In this document: in pieces, positions 1 to 4,668 of the stretch
Layout: the number at the start of each line of letters is the position of its first letter
Position numbering within the stretch: position 1 is the stretch's first letter
DNA from: Synergistales bacterium
GTDB lineage: Bacteria; Synergistota; Synergistia; Synergistales; Aminobacteriaceae
Direction: 5' to 3'
DNA: 5,170 nt
NCBI GenBank assembly: GCA_025997955.1
Contig: BNVH01000140.1
Span: forward strand, 1-5,170
The notes under the pieces: generated by a model
Told to the model about the DNA's origin: nothing
Database searches by the model: none
Seen by the model: the letters and a program-made list of their open reading frames with translations, nothing else
Position numbers and translations under genes: made by a program

Positions 1-1
1 A

Positions 2-118
2 ACTTTCGCCTGGCTCGACAAATGCCGCCGTCTATGGAAAAATTGTGAACGTAAAATCCTCACAACTTTACAAATGATCTTGCTTGCCTTTGTTTCGTTG
101 TTGTTAAGAAGATATTAA
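2..118 (+). CDS. IS5-type transposase, C-terminal end (partial)
   Basis: Only the last 38 codons are in the window, in frame 2, ending at TAA 116-118; the rest lies to the left. The peptide opens TFAWLDKCRRLWKNCERK and ends in a hydrophobic helix finishing LLLRRY. I recognise this as the usual tail of small IS5-family DDE transposases, in which an arginine-rich WLDKCRRLWKNCER segment follows the last catalytic Glu and a hydrophobic helix closes the protein. The catalytic residues themselves are outside the window, so activity cannot be judged. An inverted-repeat-like sequence directly follows the stop, as expected of a compact IS. Family assignment is from memory of the tail motif; subgroup not determined. 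Confidence 0.8.
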   Translation, partial: TFAWLDKCRRLWKNCERKILTTLQMILLAFVSLLLRRY

Positions 119-130
119 ACAGGTTCTAAG
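115..130. repeat. probable right terminal inverted repeat of the IS
   Basis: TTAAACAGGTTCTAAG overlaps and follows the transposase stop codon. On the other strand it reads CTTAGAACCTGTTTAA, the sort of end seen on IS5-type elements whose transposase stop lies only a few bases from the terminus. The left end is outside the window, so neither the exact tip (near 126-130) nor the target duplication can be confirmed. Confidence 0.5.
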
Positions 131-373
131 AGAGGAGAGTTAGAGAAAAAAATAAAAAAACTTAAACGATTAATAAAGTATGTTGATGACGCGATTGAGT
201 ATTACAGAAGAAGAATGTCAAGATACGAAATCTTATTAGCTATATTCAAAAAGCGTTTTATTTACGAGAAAAGTGTAGATGAGACGATACAAGAGATTAG
301 CATTCACAAGAACACGTACAACAAGTATCTAAAAATGTTGAAAAACAAGGTTGTGCACTACATTAAGGCCTAA
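119..373 (+). pseudogene. 3' remnant of a sigma-region-4/ArpU-like HTH protein cut by the IS
   Basis: The frame is open from just after the transposase stop to TAA 371-373, yet has no ATG, GTG or TTG before ATG 215, which lacks a convincing ribosome binding site. From about 137 the peptide reads as protein: a lysine-rich, probably coiled-coil stretch (ELEKKIKKLKRLIKYVDD), then YYRRRMSRYEILL, then a helix-turn-helix-like end with ETIQEISIHKNTYNKYLKML. That end resembles region 4 of sigma factors and the ArpU-type late regulators of Firmicutes phages, in which a recognition helix follows a TY/TV turn. The stretch is clearly AT-rich compared with the genes after 650. Most likely the IS inserted in or replaced the 5' part of the gene. 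A short functional protein from ATG 215 (52 aa) is possible but less likely. Confidence 0.55.
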
Positions 374-380
374 AAATTTG

Positions 381-404
381 GTACTTTTTGTAGTACTTTT
401 TGTG
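381..404. repeat. 12-bp tandem repeat, two copies
   Basis: GTACTTTTTGTA at 381-392 is followed immediately by GTACTTTTTGTG at 393-404, and a decayed third copy (GTATTGTTTT) starts at 405. It sits just behind the stop codon of the truncated HTH gene, where base composition begins to change. It could be protein-binding repeats or part of an attachment site; there is no integrase in the window to support the latter. Confidence 0.6.
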
Positions 405-418
405 GTATTGTTTTCCGC

Positions 419-432
419 TTAAATCGATTTAA
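419..432. promoter_or_regulatory. 14-bp perfect palindrome, possible operator
   Basis: TTAAATCGATTTAA is a perfect dyad in the gene-free leader upstream of the replication operon. Its size suits a dimeric repressor or Xis-like protein, but no promoter boxes could be placed around it with confidence. Confidence 0.35.
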
Positions 433-477
433 ACTGTAAACTGTCGCAATACGCGGCAAAAAATCATTTTATTTTTC

Positions 478-518
478 AATAGCCACGCGAAGATTTTTTC
501 TTGTGGCTATTTTATTTT
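478..518 (+). terminator. rho-independent terminator
   Basis: AATAGCCAC (478-486) pairs perfectly with GTGGCTATT (503-511). The intervening bases can extend the hairpin through AAGA/TCTT around a T-rich loop. The stem runs into a U-rich tail (TTTATTTT). It would end transcripts coming from the IS and truncated HTH gene and insulate the operon downstream. Confidence 0.7.
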
Positions 519-533
519 GACTGGAGATGGTTT

Positions 534-554
534 ATGAAAAAGATAACATGTTGA
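534..554 (+). CDS. possible 6-codon leader peptide
   Basis: ATG 534 is preceded by GGAG (523-526) at a usable distance and opens a very short frame, MKKITC, ending at TGA 552-554. It lies between two intrinsic terminators, 37 bases before the second hairpin. Its position is what a leader ORF in an attenuator would have. There is no run of one amino acid codon that would point to a specific signal, and so short an ORF can arise by chance. Confidence 0.25.
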   Translation: MKKITC

Positions 555-591
555 TATGACTAAATTGTGTTGACGTTTTTGATTTTAGTTT

Positions 592-628
592 GAGCGCTAT
601 CGGTTTGAGGCCGAAGCGCTCTTTTTTT
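592..628 (+). terminator. strong rho-independent terminator just upstream of the operon
   Basis: GAGCGCT (592-598) pairs with AGCGCTC (615-621). After a single bulged A the stem continues as TCGG/CCGA (600-603 with 611-614) around a 7-base loop, and seven T residues follow (622-628). This is a textbook intrinsic terminator. It ends only 21 bases before the AlpA-like gene, so the operon is either transcribed by read-through or antitermination, or from a promoter very close by. Confidence 0.85.
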
Positions 629-649
629 GTGCAAAGGAGATGATTTTTT

Positions 650-856
650 ATGGTATCTGTTACGCAGAAATACGGTGATGTGCGAGCGGTTGCTGAAATG
701 CTGGACGTATGTCGGGCAACTGTTTTCAACTTACAGCGCGACGAAAAAACTAATTTTCCAAAGGCGCGTAAATTTGGACGCTCAAGTCGTTGGAATTTGG
801 CCGAGGTTTTGGCTTGGGCGGATTCTGCGCCACGCGGCGCGTATGGAGAGATGTAA
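650..856 (+). CDS. AlpA-like / MerR-fold HTH regulator or excisionase (68 aa)
   Basis: Start ATG 650 has the ribosome binding site AAAGGAG (633-639) ten bases upstream; the next frame's longer ORF from 627 is a shadow. The short protein matches the winged-helix fold of AlpA/Xis proteins: a helix-turn-helix at about residues 12-30 (VRAVAEMLDVCRATVFNLQ), a wing with FPKARKFGRSSRWN at about 36-49, then a closing helix EVLAWADSAP. The order HTH, FP, R-x-x-RW, helix ending in W is typical of that family. Such proteins regulate integrase or replication genes, or assist excision. In Gram-negative phage satellites alpA is the master activator lying next to pri/rep genes, which is the arrangement here. 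It is first in the operon, four bases before the next start. Family is reasonably sure; exact role is inferred. Confidence 0.75.
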   Translation: MVSVTQKYGDVRAVAEMLDVCRATVFNLQRDEKTNFPKARKFGRSSRWNLAEVLAWADSAPRGAYGEM

Positions 857-859
857 AAA

Positions 860-1072
860 ATGAGCGCCGAGCTCAGATTAAATCTTTCAGCTGCCGATTT
901 CTCTTGTATTTTTTACTCTCTCGGTTGGTTAAGCGACGCGTTAGAGCGTGGTGAAACGTCAAAAGCTGCTGATTGTCTCACTTGGATAAAGCGAGAATTT
1001 TGCACGGAGAAAAAAGATGAGATACCTTACTGTTATATCACAAAACATTCCGCACGAGCTCAAGACGCTTAA
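860..1072 (+). CDS. small protein of unknown function (70 aa)
   Basis: ATG 860 lies behind GGAG (845-848) and begins four bases after the stop of the AlpA-like gene, so the two are probably translated together. I do not recognise the product. It is soluble-looking and mixed in charge, with a predicted helical core around LSAADFSCIFYSLGWLSDAL, four cysteines spread along the chain (C15, C39, C48, C58) and no zinc-finger spacing. The last 56 bases overlap the primase-polymerase gene in another frame, and its C-terminal tail (after about residue 50) is therefore constrained by that gene. Position suggests an accessory replication or regulatory protein; that is inference only. Confidence 0.6.
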   Translation: MSAELRLNLSAADFSCIFYSLGWLSDALERGETSKAADCLTWIKREFCTEKKDEIPYCYITKHSARAQDA

Positions 1073-1883
1073 GCAATGGTGCGTCTGGAAGAGTCTCAAT
1101 CGAAACGGCAAAATCGCCAAAATTCCCCATATCGCCGGTAGCAGTGGTTACGCGAAAGCCAACGACGCCGCCACATGGAGTGGCTTTGATGACGCCATGC
1201 GCACCTATTCCGCCGGACGGTGTGACGGCATAGGCTTTATGTTCGCGCGTGACGGTGATTACACCGGTGTAGATTTAGATTCGTGTTTTGGCGAAGACGG
1301 CACACTTACGCCCGAAGCTGATGGCATTGTGAAGCGTTTAAATTCTTACACAGAAAAATCGGTTTCTGGGCGCGGACTGCATATTATCGTTAAAGGAGCT
1401 CTTGAATGTGGACACAGACACGGACATATTGAGATATATCCACACTTGAGATACTTCACCTTTACCGGACACGTGATTGACGGTTACACACAGATTCAAA
1501 ACCGACAGCAAGAGCTTGAGCGTTTGGCCGGTGCACTGGAGCAACTCAAGCAACAATCTAAAGGCGCGACAAAAAAGTATCCGTCGAGAATACACTACGT
1601 TCGGAACGACGAGCTGATTGAAAAAGCAAAAAACGCGGCAAACGGCGCTAAATTCTCTAAGTTATGGAGTGGCGATACAGCTGGCTACAATTCACCAAGT
1701 GAGGCCGATTTGGCGCTTTTGTCCATGCTGATGTTTTGGTGCCGTGGCGACGAGGATAGAGCGGATATACTTTTTAGGCAGTCCGGTTTGTACCGCGAAA
1801 AATGGAGCCGCGCGGACTATCGACGCCGGACATTTGAGCGCTTGCGTGATTTGCAAGGCGGTGGTTTCGTTGATAGTCACTAA
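1017..1883 (+). CDS. NrS-1-like primase-polymerase (288 aa)
   Basis: ATG 1017 has GGAG (1006-1009) seven bases upstream. The protein opens with the QWCVWK region typical of phage and plasmid primase-polymerases (residues 20-25). It then shows GIGFMF (71-76), the metal-binding GVDLD with the D86-x-D88 pair, SGRGLHI (117-123) with the motif histidine H122, and RYFTFTG (145-151), which together outline an archaeo-eukaryotic primase-type fold. A helical domain follows at about 216-275 (SGDTAGYNSPSEADLALL, then FRQSGLYREKW), as in NrS-1-type enzymes. No zinc-binding cluster is visible, also as in NrS-1. Expected activity is template-directed primer and DNA synthesis at the element's origin. The helicase part, fused in some relatives, is a separate overlapping gene here. 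Domain assignment is from motifs; substrate preference is not deducible. Confidence 0.85.
   Translation: MRYLTVISQNIPHELKTLKQWCVWKSLNRNGKIAKIPHIAGSSGYAKANDAATWSGFDDAMRTYSAGRCDGIGFMFARDGDYTGVDLDSCFGEDGTLTPEADGIVKRLNSYTEKSVSGRGLHIIVKGALECGHRHGHIEIYPHLRYFTFTGHVIDGYTQIQNRQQELERLAGALEQLKQQSKGATKKYPSRIHYVRNDELIEKAKNAANGAKFSKLWSGDTAGYNSPSEADLALLSMLMFWCRGDEDRADILFRQSGLYREKWSRADYRRRTFERLRDLQGGGFVDSH
1855..1863 (+). promoter_or_regulatory. ribosome binding site that decides the ATPase start
   Basis: AAGGCGGTG differs from AAGGAGGTG at one base and lies inside the end of the primase gene. The core ends about eight bases before TTG 1870. No other in-frame candidate (GTG 1861, GTG 1951, ATG 1987) has a comparable site. 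Confidence 0.65.
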
Positions 1884-3390
1884 AGAAATCGACATACTAT
1901 CTTTACTTGAACCACCGTCCGACGAGACACAAGACAAAAAGTTAATAGGTGTGGAAGATTCGCCGATTCAACCAGCGTCCGTGATTATGTTTGATATTTG
2001 CCGCGATTTAGGAGTTATAGCGTTTCGCGCGGAAGATTTAGACGGCATTTTTGTGCGATTCCGCGCGAACGGACATGACGAAATCACTCATGTAAAATCG
2101 GAACGGTTTAAATACTGGATAACGGAAAAATTCTTTGTGTCGACTGAAACAGCGCCAAACGCGGCGGATATAGATAAATTGGCCTTGCTACTTGGAGCGG
2201 AAGCGTATGGCAGAACTAAGCACAGATTGTTTACGCGAATAGGACACGCCGACGAAAAAGTATACGTCGACTTATGCAATGAGGATTTCCAAGTTGTTGA
2301 GATTGACGGCGGCGGATGGCGCATAGTGGACGGCGATTCAGCGCCTTGGTTTATCCGTTCAAGCGGCATGTGCGCACTACCGATACCAGAGCGCGGCGGC
2401 TCTCTTGATATGCTGAGAGACTTTTGCAACGTGAACGACGATGACTTTGTGGTAATGGTTTCTTGGCTCGTGGCTGCTTGCAATCCGCATGGAGCGTATC
2501 CGCTGCTGGCTTTATCGAGTGAACATGGCAGCGGTAAAAGCACTGTCACTACTATCTTGCAACGGATTATCGACGCTAATACAACTGAACGACTGGCACC
2601 ACCGAAAGACGCTGACGCTTTATTTGCGGCGGGCGCTGGCCGCTGGATAATTCCGTTTGATAACTTCGGGCGGATAGACGAAACGCTATCAAACCACTTG
2701 TGTCGCCTATCAACAGGCGGCGGCTATTCCAAGAGAGCACTTTACACCGATAATGATAGTTTTTCTGTGTCTATCAAAAGGCCGCTGATTTTAAACGGTA
2801 TAGCTTTATCGTTATCACGACTGGATTTGTTGGATAGAACGTATCCAATCCGTTTAGAGAGTATCGCCACAGAAAAGAGACGCGCGGAAAAGCAGTTATA
2901 TGCGGCATTCGAGCGCGTACACGGCAAGCTCTTAGGCGCACTACTTACGGCAATTGCGGCGGCTTTGAGAGAGAGCGACTATGTGCCGGATAATTTGTCA
3001 CGCATGGCAGACGCCGAGACTTTTGTTTTGCAGTCCGAGCGCGGTGGCGGTTTACCTTGGCCGGTTGGAACTTTCAAAAACGTGCTCACAAGGAGAGAGA
3101 ACGCCAAAATCGACGAAGCGCTTGCTGACGATGGCGTGGCGGCGAAAATCCTTGAGCTTATGGAAAACTCAGAGACTTGGAGCGGCACGCTCAAAGAGCT
3201 TTTGCAGTATATCGCCGACGGCGCGGACGAAGAGCGCAAATACTTACCACAGACTGGTAAAGCGCTTGGACGGAAGCTGGAAGAGCTCAAGCCTATGTTG
3301 CGACACGTCGGTATTGAATTCGTGAAAGAGGAAAAGCGGTTAGGATATATTATCACATTCACAAAATGTGACGTAAATATTCCGTTTTAA
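1870..3390 (+). CDS. P-loop ATPase, probable replicative helicase (506 aa)
   Basis: The frame is open upstream, but the strong SD at 1855-1863 points to TTG 1870, overlapping the primase gene by 14 bases in the +1 frame, so translation is probably coupled. Using that start, Walker A HGSGKST ends at about residue 225 (K223), Walker B is RWIIPFDN (D264), CRLSTGGGYSKR follows at about 278, a sensor-like LILNGI has N309, and LLDRTYPIRL may carry an arginine finger. Residues 1-200 form an N-terminal domain without motifs I can name. About 423-500 looks like a winged helix (AAKILELMENS to RLGYIITF), a plausible DNA- or iteron-binding module. This is the phage/ICE ATP-binding protein family commonly encoded beside or fused to primase-polymerases; helicase function fits superfamily 3-like ATPases. 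The role is inferred from partner and motifs. Confidence 0.8.
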   Translation: MIVTKEIDILSLLEPPSDETQDKKLIGVEDSPIQPASVIMFDICRDLGVIAFRAEDLDGIFVRFRANGHDEITHVKSERFKYWITEKFFVSTETAPNAADIDKLALLLGAEAYGRTKHRLFTRIGHADEKVYVDLCNEDFQVVEIDGGGWRIVDGDSAPWFIRSSGMCALPIPERGGSLDMLRDFCNVNDDDFVVMVSWLVAACNPHGAYPLLALSSEHGSGKSTVTTILQRIIDANTTERLAPPKDADALFAAGAGRWIIPFDNFGRIDETLSNHLCRLSTGGGYSKRALYTDNDSFSVSIKRPLILNGIALSLSRLDLLDRTYPIRLESIATEKRRAEKQLYAAFERVHGKLLGALLTAIAAALRESDYVPDNLSRMADAETFVLQSERGGGLPWPVGTFKNVLTRRENAKIDEALADDGVAAKILELMENSETWSGTLKELLQYIADGADEERKYLPQTGKALGRKLEELKPMLRHVGIEFVKEEKRLGYIITFTKCDVNIPF

Positions 3391-3399
3391 CGACTCTTA

Positions 3400-3496
3400 A
3401 AAACAAAGTCCGCACAAGTCCGCAAGTGTTAGTTATTGCTATCACTTACATTACACAGATTTGAAAATGCCTTGCGGACTTAGCGGACTTTGTTTT
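3400..3496. repeat. inverted-repeat unit 1 of the iteron array
   Basis: The left arm 3400-3426 (AAAACAAAGTCCGC, then AAGTCCGCAAG) is the reverse complement of the right arm 3471-3496, except for one extra base between the two iterons. The spacer is 44 bases. It begins 10 bases after the ATPase stop and ends in TTTGTTTTG, so in RNA it could also act as a terminator for the operon. Confidence 0.8.
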
Positions 3497-3544
3497 GAAT
3501 CTTTTGAGAGAGACAAAACATGAAACATAAACATAACACAGATA

Positions 3545-3569
3545 GCGGACTTGCGGACTTAGCGGACTT
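3545..3569 (+). repeat. three direct iterons, left of the AT-rich segment
   Basis: GCGGACTT starts at 3545, 3553 and 3562, the first two directly abutting. Positions 3553-3570 are the exact reverse complement of 3649-3666 on the other side of the AT-rich segment, an 18-bp perfect inverted repeat. Confidence 0.8.
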
Positions 3570-3649
3570 TAAATGGAGAATGAGAGTTAATGATATATAA
3601 AACATATGTTTGTGTTTCATAAATTTGTGTTTTGAAAAGTTTCAAAACA
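3570..3649. other. AT-rich segment, candidate DNA-unwinding element
   Basis: About 22% G+C by hand count, enclosed by iterons facing each other. It contains the 12-bp palindrome AAACATATGTTT (3600-3611) and a perfect 9-bp inverted repeat, GTTTTGAAA/TTTCAAAAC with a 2-base gap (3629-3648), directly against the right-hand iterons. Low melting stability beside iterons is what an origin opening site would need. Confidence 0.55.
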
Positions 3650-3718
3650 AAGTCCGCTAAGTCCGCTAAAATCTATAACAACAGTAATACCAACAACTTT
3701 TATTGCGGACTTTGTTTT
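3644..3718. repeat. inverted-repeat unit 2 of the iteron array
   Basis: AAAACAAAGTCCGC (3644-3657) pairs with GCGGACTTTGTTTT (3705-3718). A second inverted iteron lies at 3659-3666. It is a shortened copy of unit 1, lacking the inner right-hand iteron. Confidence 0.75.
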
Positions 3719-3746
3719 AGACATTCAAATCTGTGGATACTCTATT
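3718..3746 (+). promoter_or_regulatory. possible promoter for the small-gene operon
   Basis: TAGACA (3718-3723, one base from TTGACA) is followed after 17 bases by TCTATT (3741-3746, four of six matches to TATAAT). It is the best pair before the gene at 3795. The DnaA-like box falls in the spacer, so initiator binding would compete with RNA polymerase if both sites are real. Confidence 0.3.
3732..3740 (-). promoter_or_regulatory. DnaA box-like site
   Basis: TGTGGATAC reads GTATCCACA on the - strand, eight of nine matches to TTATCCACA. It is 20 bases beyond the last iteron. A 9-mer with one mismatch occurs by chance fairly often, but the location next to the iteron array raises its weight. 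Confidence 0.45.
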
Positions 3747-3794
3747 GAGTTTTATCACGCGCCGGTTACATGCCGCGAGAAAGTTGAGGTTGTT

Positions 3795-4064
3795 GTGTTT
3801 TCCTATTCAGCTGATTATTTATCTTCACAGATTAGGACGGTGTTGAAGTGTCGTATCGATACTCAATCCAAGATTGATAGTCTCTCTTATTTGGTTAAAG
3901 AGCTATCAAGAGCGATAGGCAGTCCGCCGGATAATATGCCGCGTAAGATTTGGAACATGGAAAATCTCTTTTATGTGTCTACATGCAGTAAAGCGCGGCT
4001 TTGTATAGCGCGGTACTACGATAATTTGAGAGGTGCTAAAAATGAGCAAAGTTACCGACAGTAA
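3795..4064 (+). CDS. small protein of unknown function (89 aa)
   Basis: The start is GTG 3795, with GAGG (3786-3789) five bases upstream; there is no in-frame ATG near it. I do not recognise the family. The N-terminal half is probably helical (YLSSQIRTVLKCRIDTQSKI, then SLSYLVKELSRAI), followed by a proline-containing linker (SPPDNMPRK) and a second helical part with three cysteines in all (C18, C59, C65). No signal peptide or membrane segment is evident. It is the first gene after the putative origin and overlaps the next gene by 23 bases, so it probably belongs to a three-gene operon. A role in regulation or in interference with a helper phage would fit a satellite, but nothing in the sequence shows it. 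Confidence 0.6.
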   Translation: MFSYSADYLSSQIRTVLKCRIDTQSKIDSLSYLVKELSRAIGSPPDNMPRKIWNMENLFYVSTCSKARLCIARYYDNLRGAKNEQSYRQ

Positions 4065-4314
4065 TTATTTGAAATTTGGCCGGAGGTTGCGGAAGTCGTA
4101 TCGCCACAATCTCAGAGTCTTGAAACGCTTTGAGCTTGACAACCATGAGCGGCGAGATATGGCGCTTGGTATCGCGGCTCAAATTGAGATTGAGCGCGGA
4201 AATTTTCGCGAACGTGATTTTGACGAGATACTTGACTTGAGCAAGGATATTGTTTTTGAACCTTTTAATTTGGACTTGGATTTTGATTCGCCGGAGGTAT
4301 TTCAATGGCGCTAA
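4042..4314 (+). CDS. small charge-segregated protein of unknown function (90 aa)
   Basis: ATG 4042 is preferred over the in-frame GTG 4033 because GAGAGG (4028-4033) stands eight bases before the ATG. The product is not recognised. Residues 1-40 are strongly basic (KFGRRLRKSYRHNLRVLKRF) and residues 50-87 strongly acidic, with FDEILDLSKDIVFEPFNLDL and a run of alternating Asp and hydrophobics. Such a split suggests a protein that binds nucleic acid at one end and a partner at the other, or a self-contacting regulator; this is inference from charge alone. It overlaps the gene before by 23 bases and the next by 10, which argues that all three are real and co-translated. Confidence 0.65.
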   Translation: MSKVTDSNYLKFGRRLRKSYRHNLRVLKRFELDNHERRDMALGIAAQIEIERGNFRERDFDEILDLSKDIVFEPFNLDLDFDSPEVFQWR

Positions 4315-4466
4315 AACTCTCTCTCTGTAGCTTCTGCTTTTTTGGTAAATCACGGCGTGATTGTGGTTGTGTCGATTGTCCGGTTTACGGCGATTATTCA
4401 TATCGAGACAATAGGCCTAAAGTCACGGTTAATGTGTCGAGTCAAAAGACAGTTAGAAGCGATTAA
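4305..4466 (+). CDS. small Cys-rich, possibly zinc-binding protein (53 aa)
   Basis: ATG 4305 follows one of the best ribosome binding sites in the window, GGAGGT (4293-4298), located in the end of the previous gene, with which it overlaps by 10 bases. The peptide begins MALKLSLCSFCFFGKSRRDC and has five cysteines: C8-x2-C11, then C20, C22 and C25 in CGCVDC. Spacing C-x2-C, eight residues, C-x-C-x2-C resembles a treble-clef or zinc-ribbon knuckle. The remainder is polar with tyrosines and a basic C-terminus. No known family recognised. Many phages and satellites carry such mini zinc proteins beside replication or packaging genes, with roles that are usually unknown. The ribosome binding site and tight packing make it a convincing gene despite its length. 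Confidence 0.65.
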   Translation: MALKLSLCSFCFFGKSRRDCGCVDCPVYGDYSYRDNRPKVTVNVSSQKTVRSD

Positions 4467-4667
4467 CCAATCTTGACAATGCGCTAAAAACTGAATTTAT
4501 TAAGTCTCAATTGTGGCAAAAAACAGTGTGTCAAAGATTAGCAGCAGGTGACAAACGAGCGGCTTGTGTGACGAGTCCACAGAGACTATAAAACCACATG
4601 GCGAGCTATACAAGCCGGTATTCTGAGTATCGCGCGTAAACGCTATTTTTATATTGAGTGGTATTAG
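4457..4667 (+). pseudogene. possible frameshifted gene relic
   Basis: Two adjacent open stretches look like one protein broken by an indel near 4580. The first frame gives TNLDNALKTEFIKSQLWQKT and continues to CVTSPQRL before TAA 4588. The second frame, from about 4572, gives DYKTTWRAIQAGILSIARKR and FYIEWY before TAG 4665. Neither has a start codon with a ribosome binding site. Joined, they would be about 68 residues ending just before an AT-rich spacer. I recognise no family. Chance open frames are an equally fair reading. Confidence 0.25.
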
Positions 4668-4668
4668 A

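Larger units (their letters stand above)
3454..3735. repeat. 12-bp inverted repeat spanning most of the iteron region
   Basis: CACAGATTTGAA at 3454-3465 recurs inverted as TTCAAATCTGTG at 3724-3735, 258 bases away. The right copy runs into the DnaA-like box. The pair encloses eight of the ten iterons and the AT-rich segment. Confidence 0.6.
3400..3740. other. putative iteron replication origin
   Basis: Between the ATPase gene and the next gene lie ten exact copies of GCGGACTT: at 3474, 3483, 3545, 3553, 3562 and 3705 on +, and at 3406, 3416, 3650 and 3659 on -. Start-to-start spacing inside groups is 8-10 bp, near one helical turn. I noticed no further copy elsewhere in the window. Four copies extend to the 14-mer GCGGACTTTGTTTT. 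An approximately 80-bp segment of very low GC separates the groups, and a DnaA-like box closes the region. SaPI-type islands have an origin of this design just 3' of their rep gene, which binds the iterons. The repeats are seen directly; the function as origin is inferred from layout and neighbours. Confidence 0.75.

Noticed and set aside
570..598. TTGACG as a -35 box before the AlpA-like gene
   Set aside because: The -10 position at 17 bp falls on AGCGCT in the terminator stem and has no match to TATAAT. The TTGACT at 517 likewise lacks a usable -10.
1744..1869. Upstream extension of the ATPase frame to ATG 1744 (548 aa)
   Set aside because: It lies wholly inside the primase gene's conserved helical domain, has no ribosome binding site, and its extra residues are a frame-shifted copy of that gene. 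TTG 1870 with a strong SD is preferred.
2088..2549. 153-codon minus-strand open frame
   Set aside because: It is antisense to the ATPase gene over its conserved region, with serine- and proline-rich low-quality sequence and no ribosome binding site; a shadow of the coding strand.
3520..3600. 26-codon ORF (MKHKHNTDSG...) through the iterons
   Set aside because: The codons are dictated by the repeats themselves and only a poor GAGAG precedes the ATG. The DNA repeat, not a peptide, explains the sequence.
3400..3720. CRISPR-like array
   Set aside because: The repeats are only 8-14 bp, occur in both orientations and have spacings of 0-60 bp without uniform spacers, so they are iterons rather than CRISPR repeats.
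4036..4401. 121-codon minus-strand open frame
   Set aside because: It covers two well-supported overlapping + strand genes with strong ribosome binding sites, and its product is an implausible mix of Asn, His, Lys and Arg.
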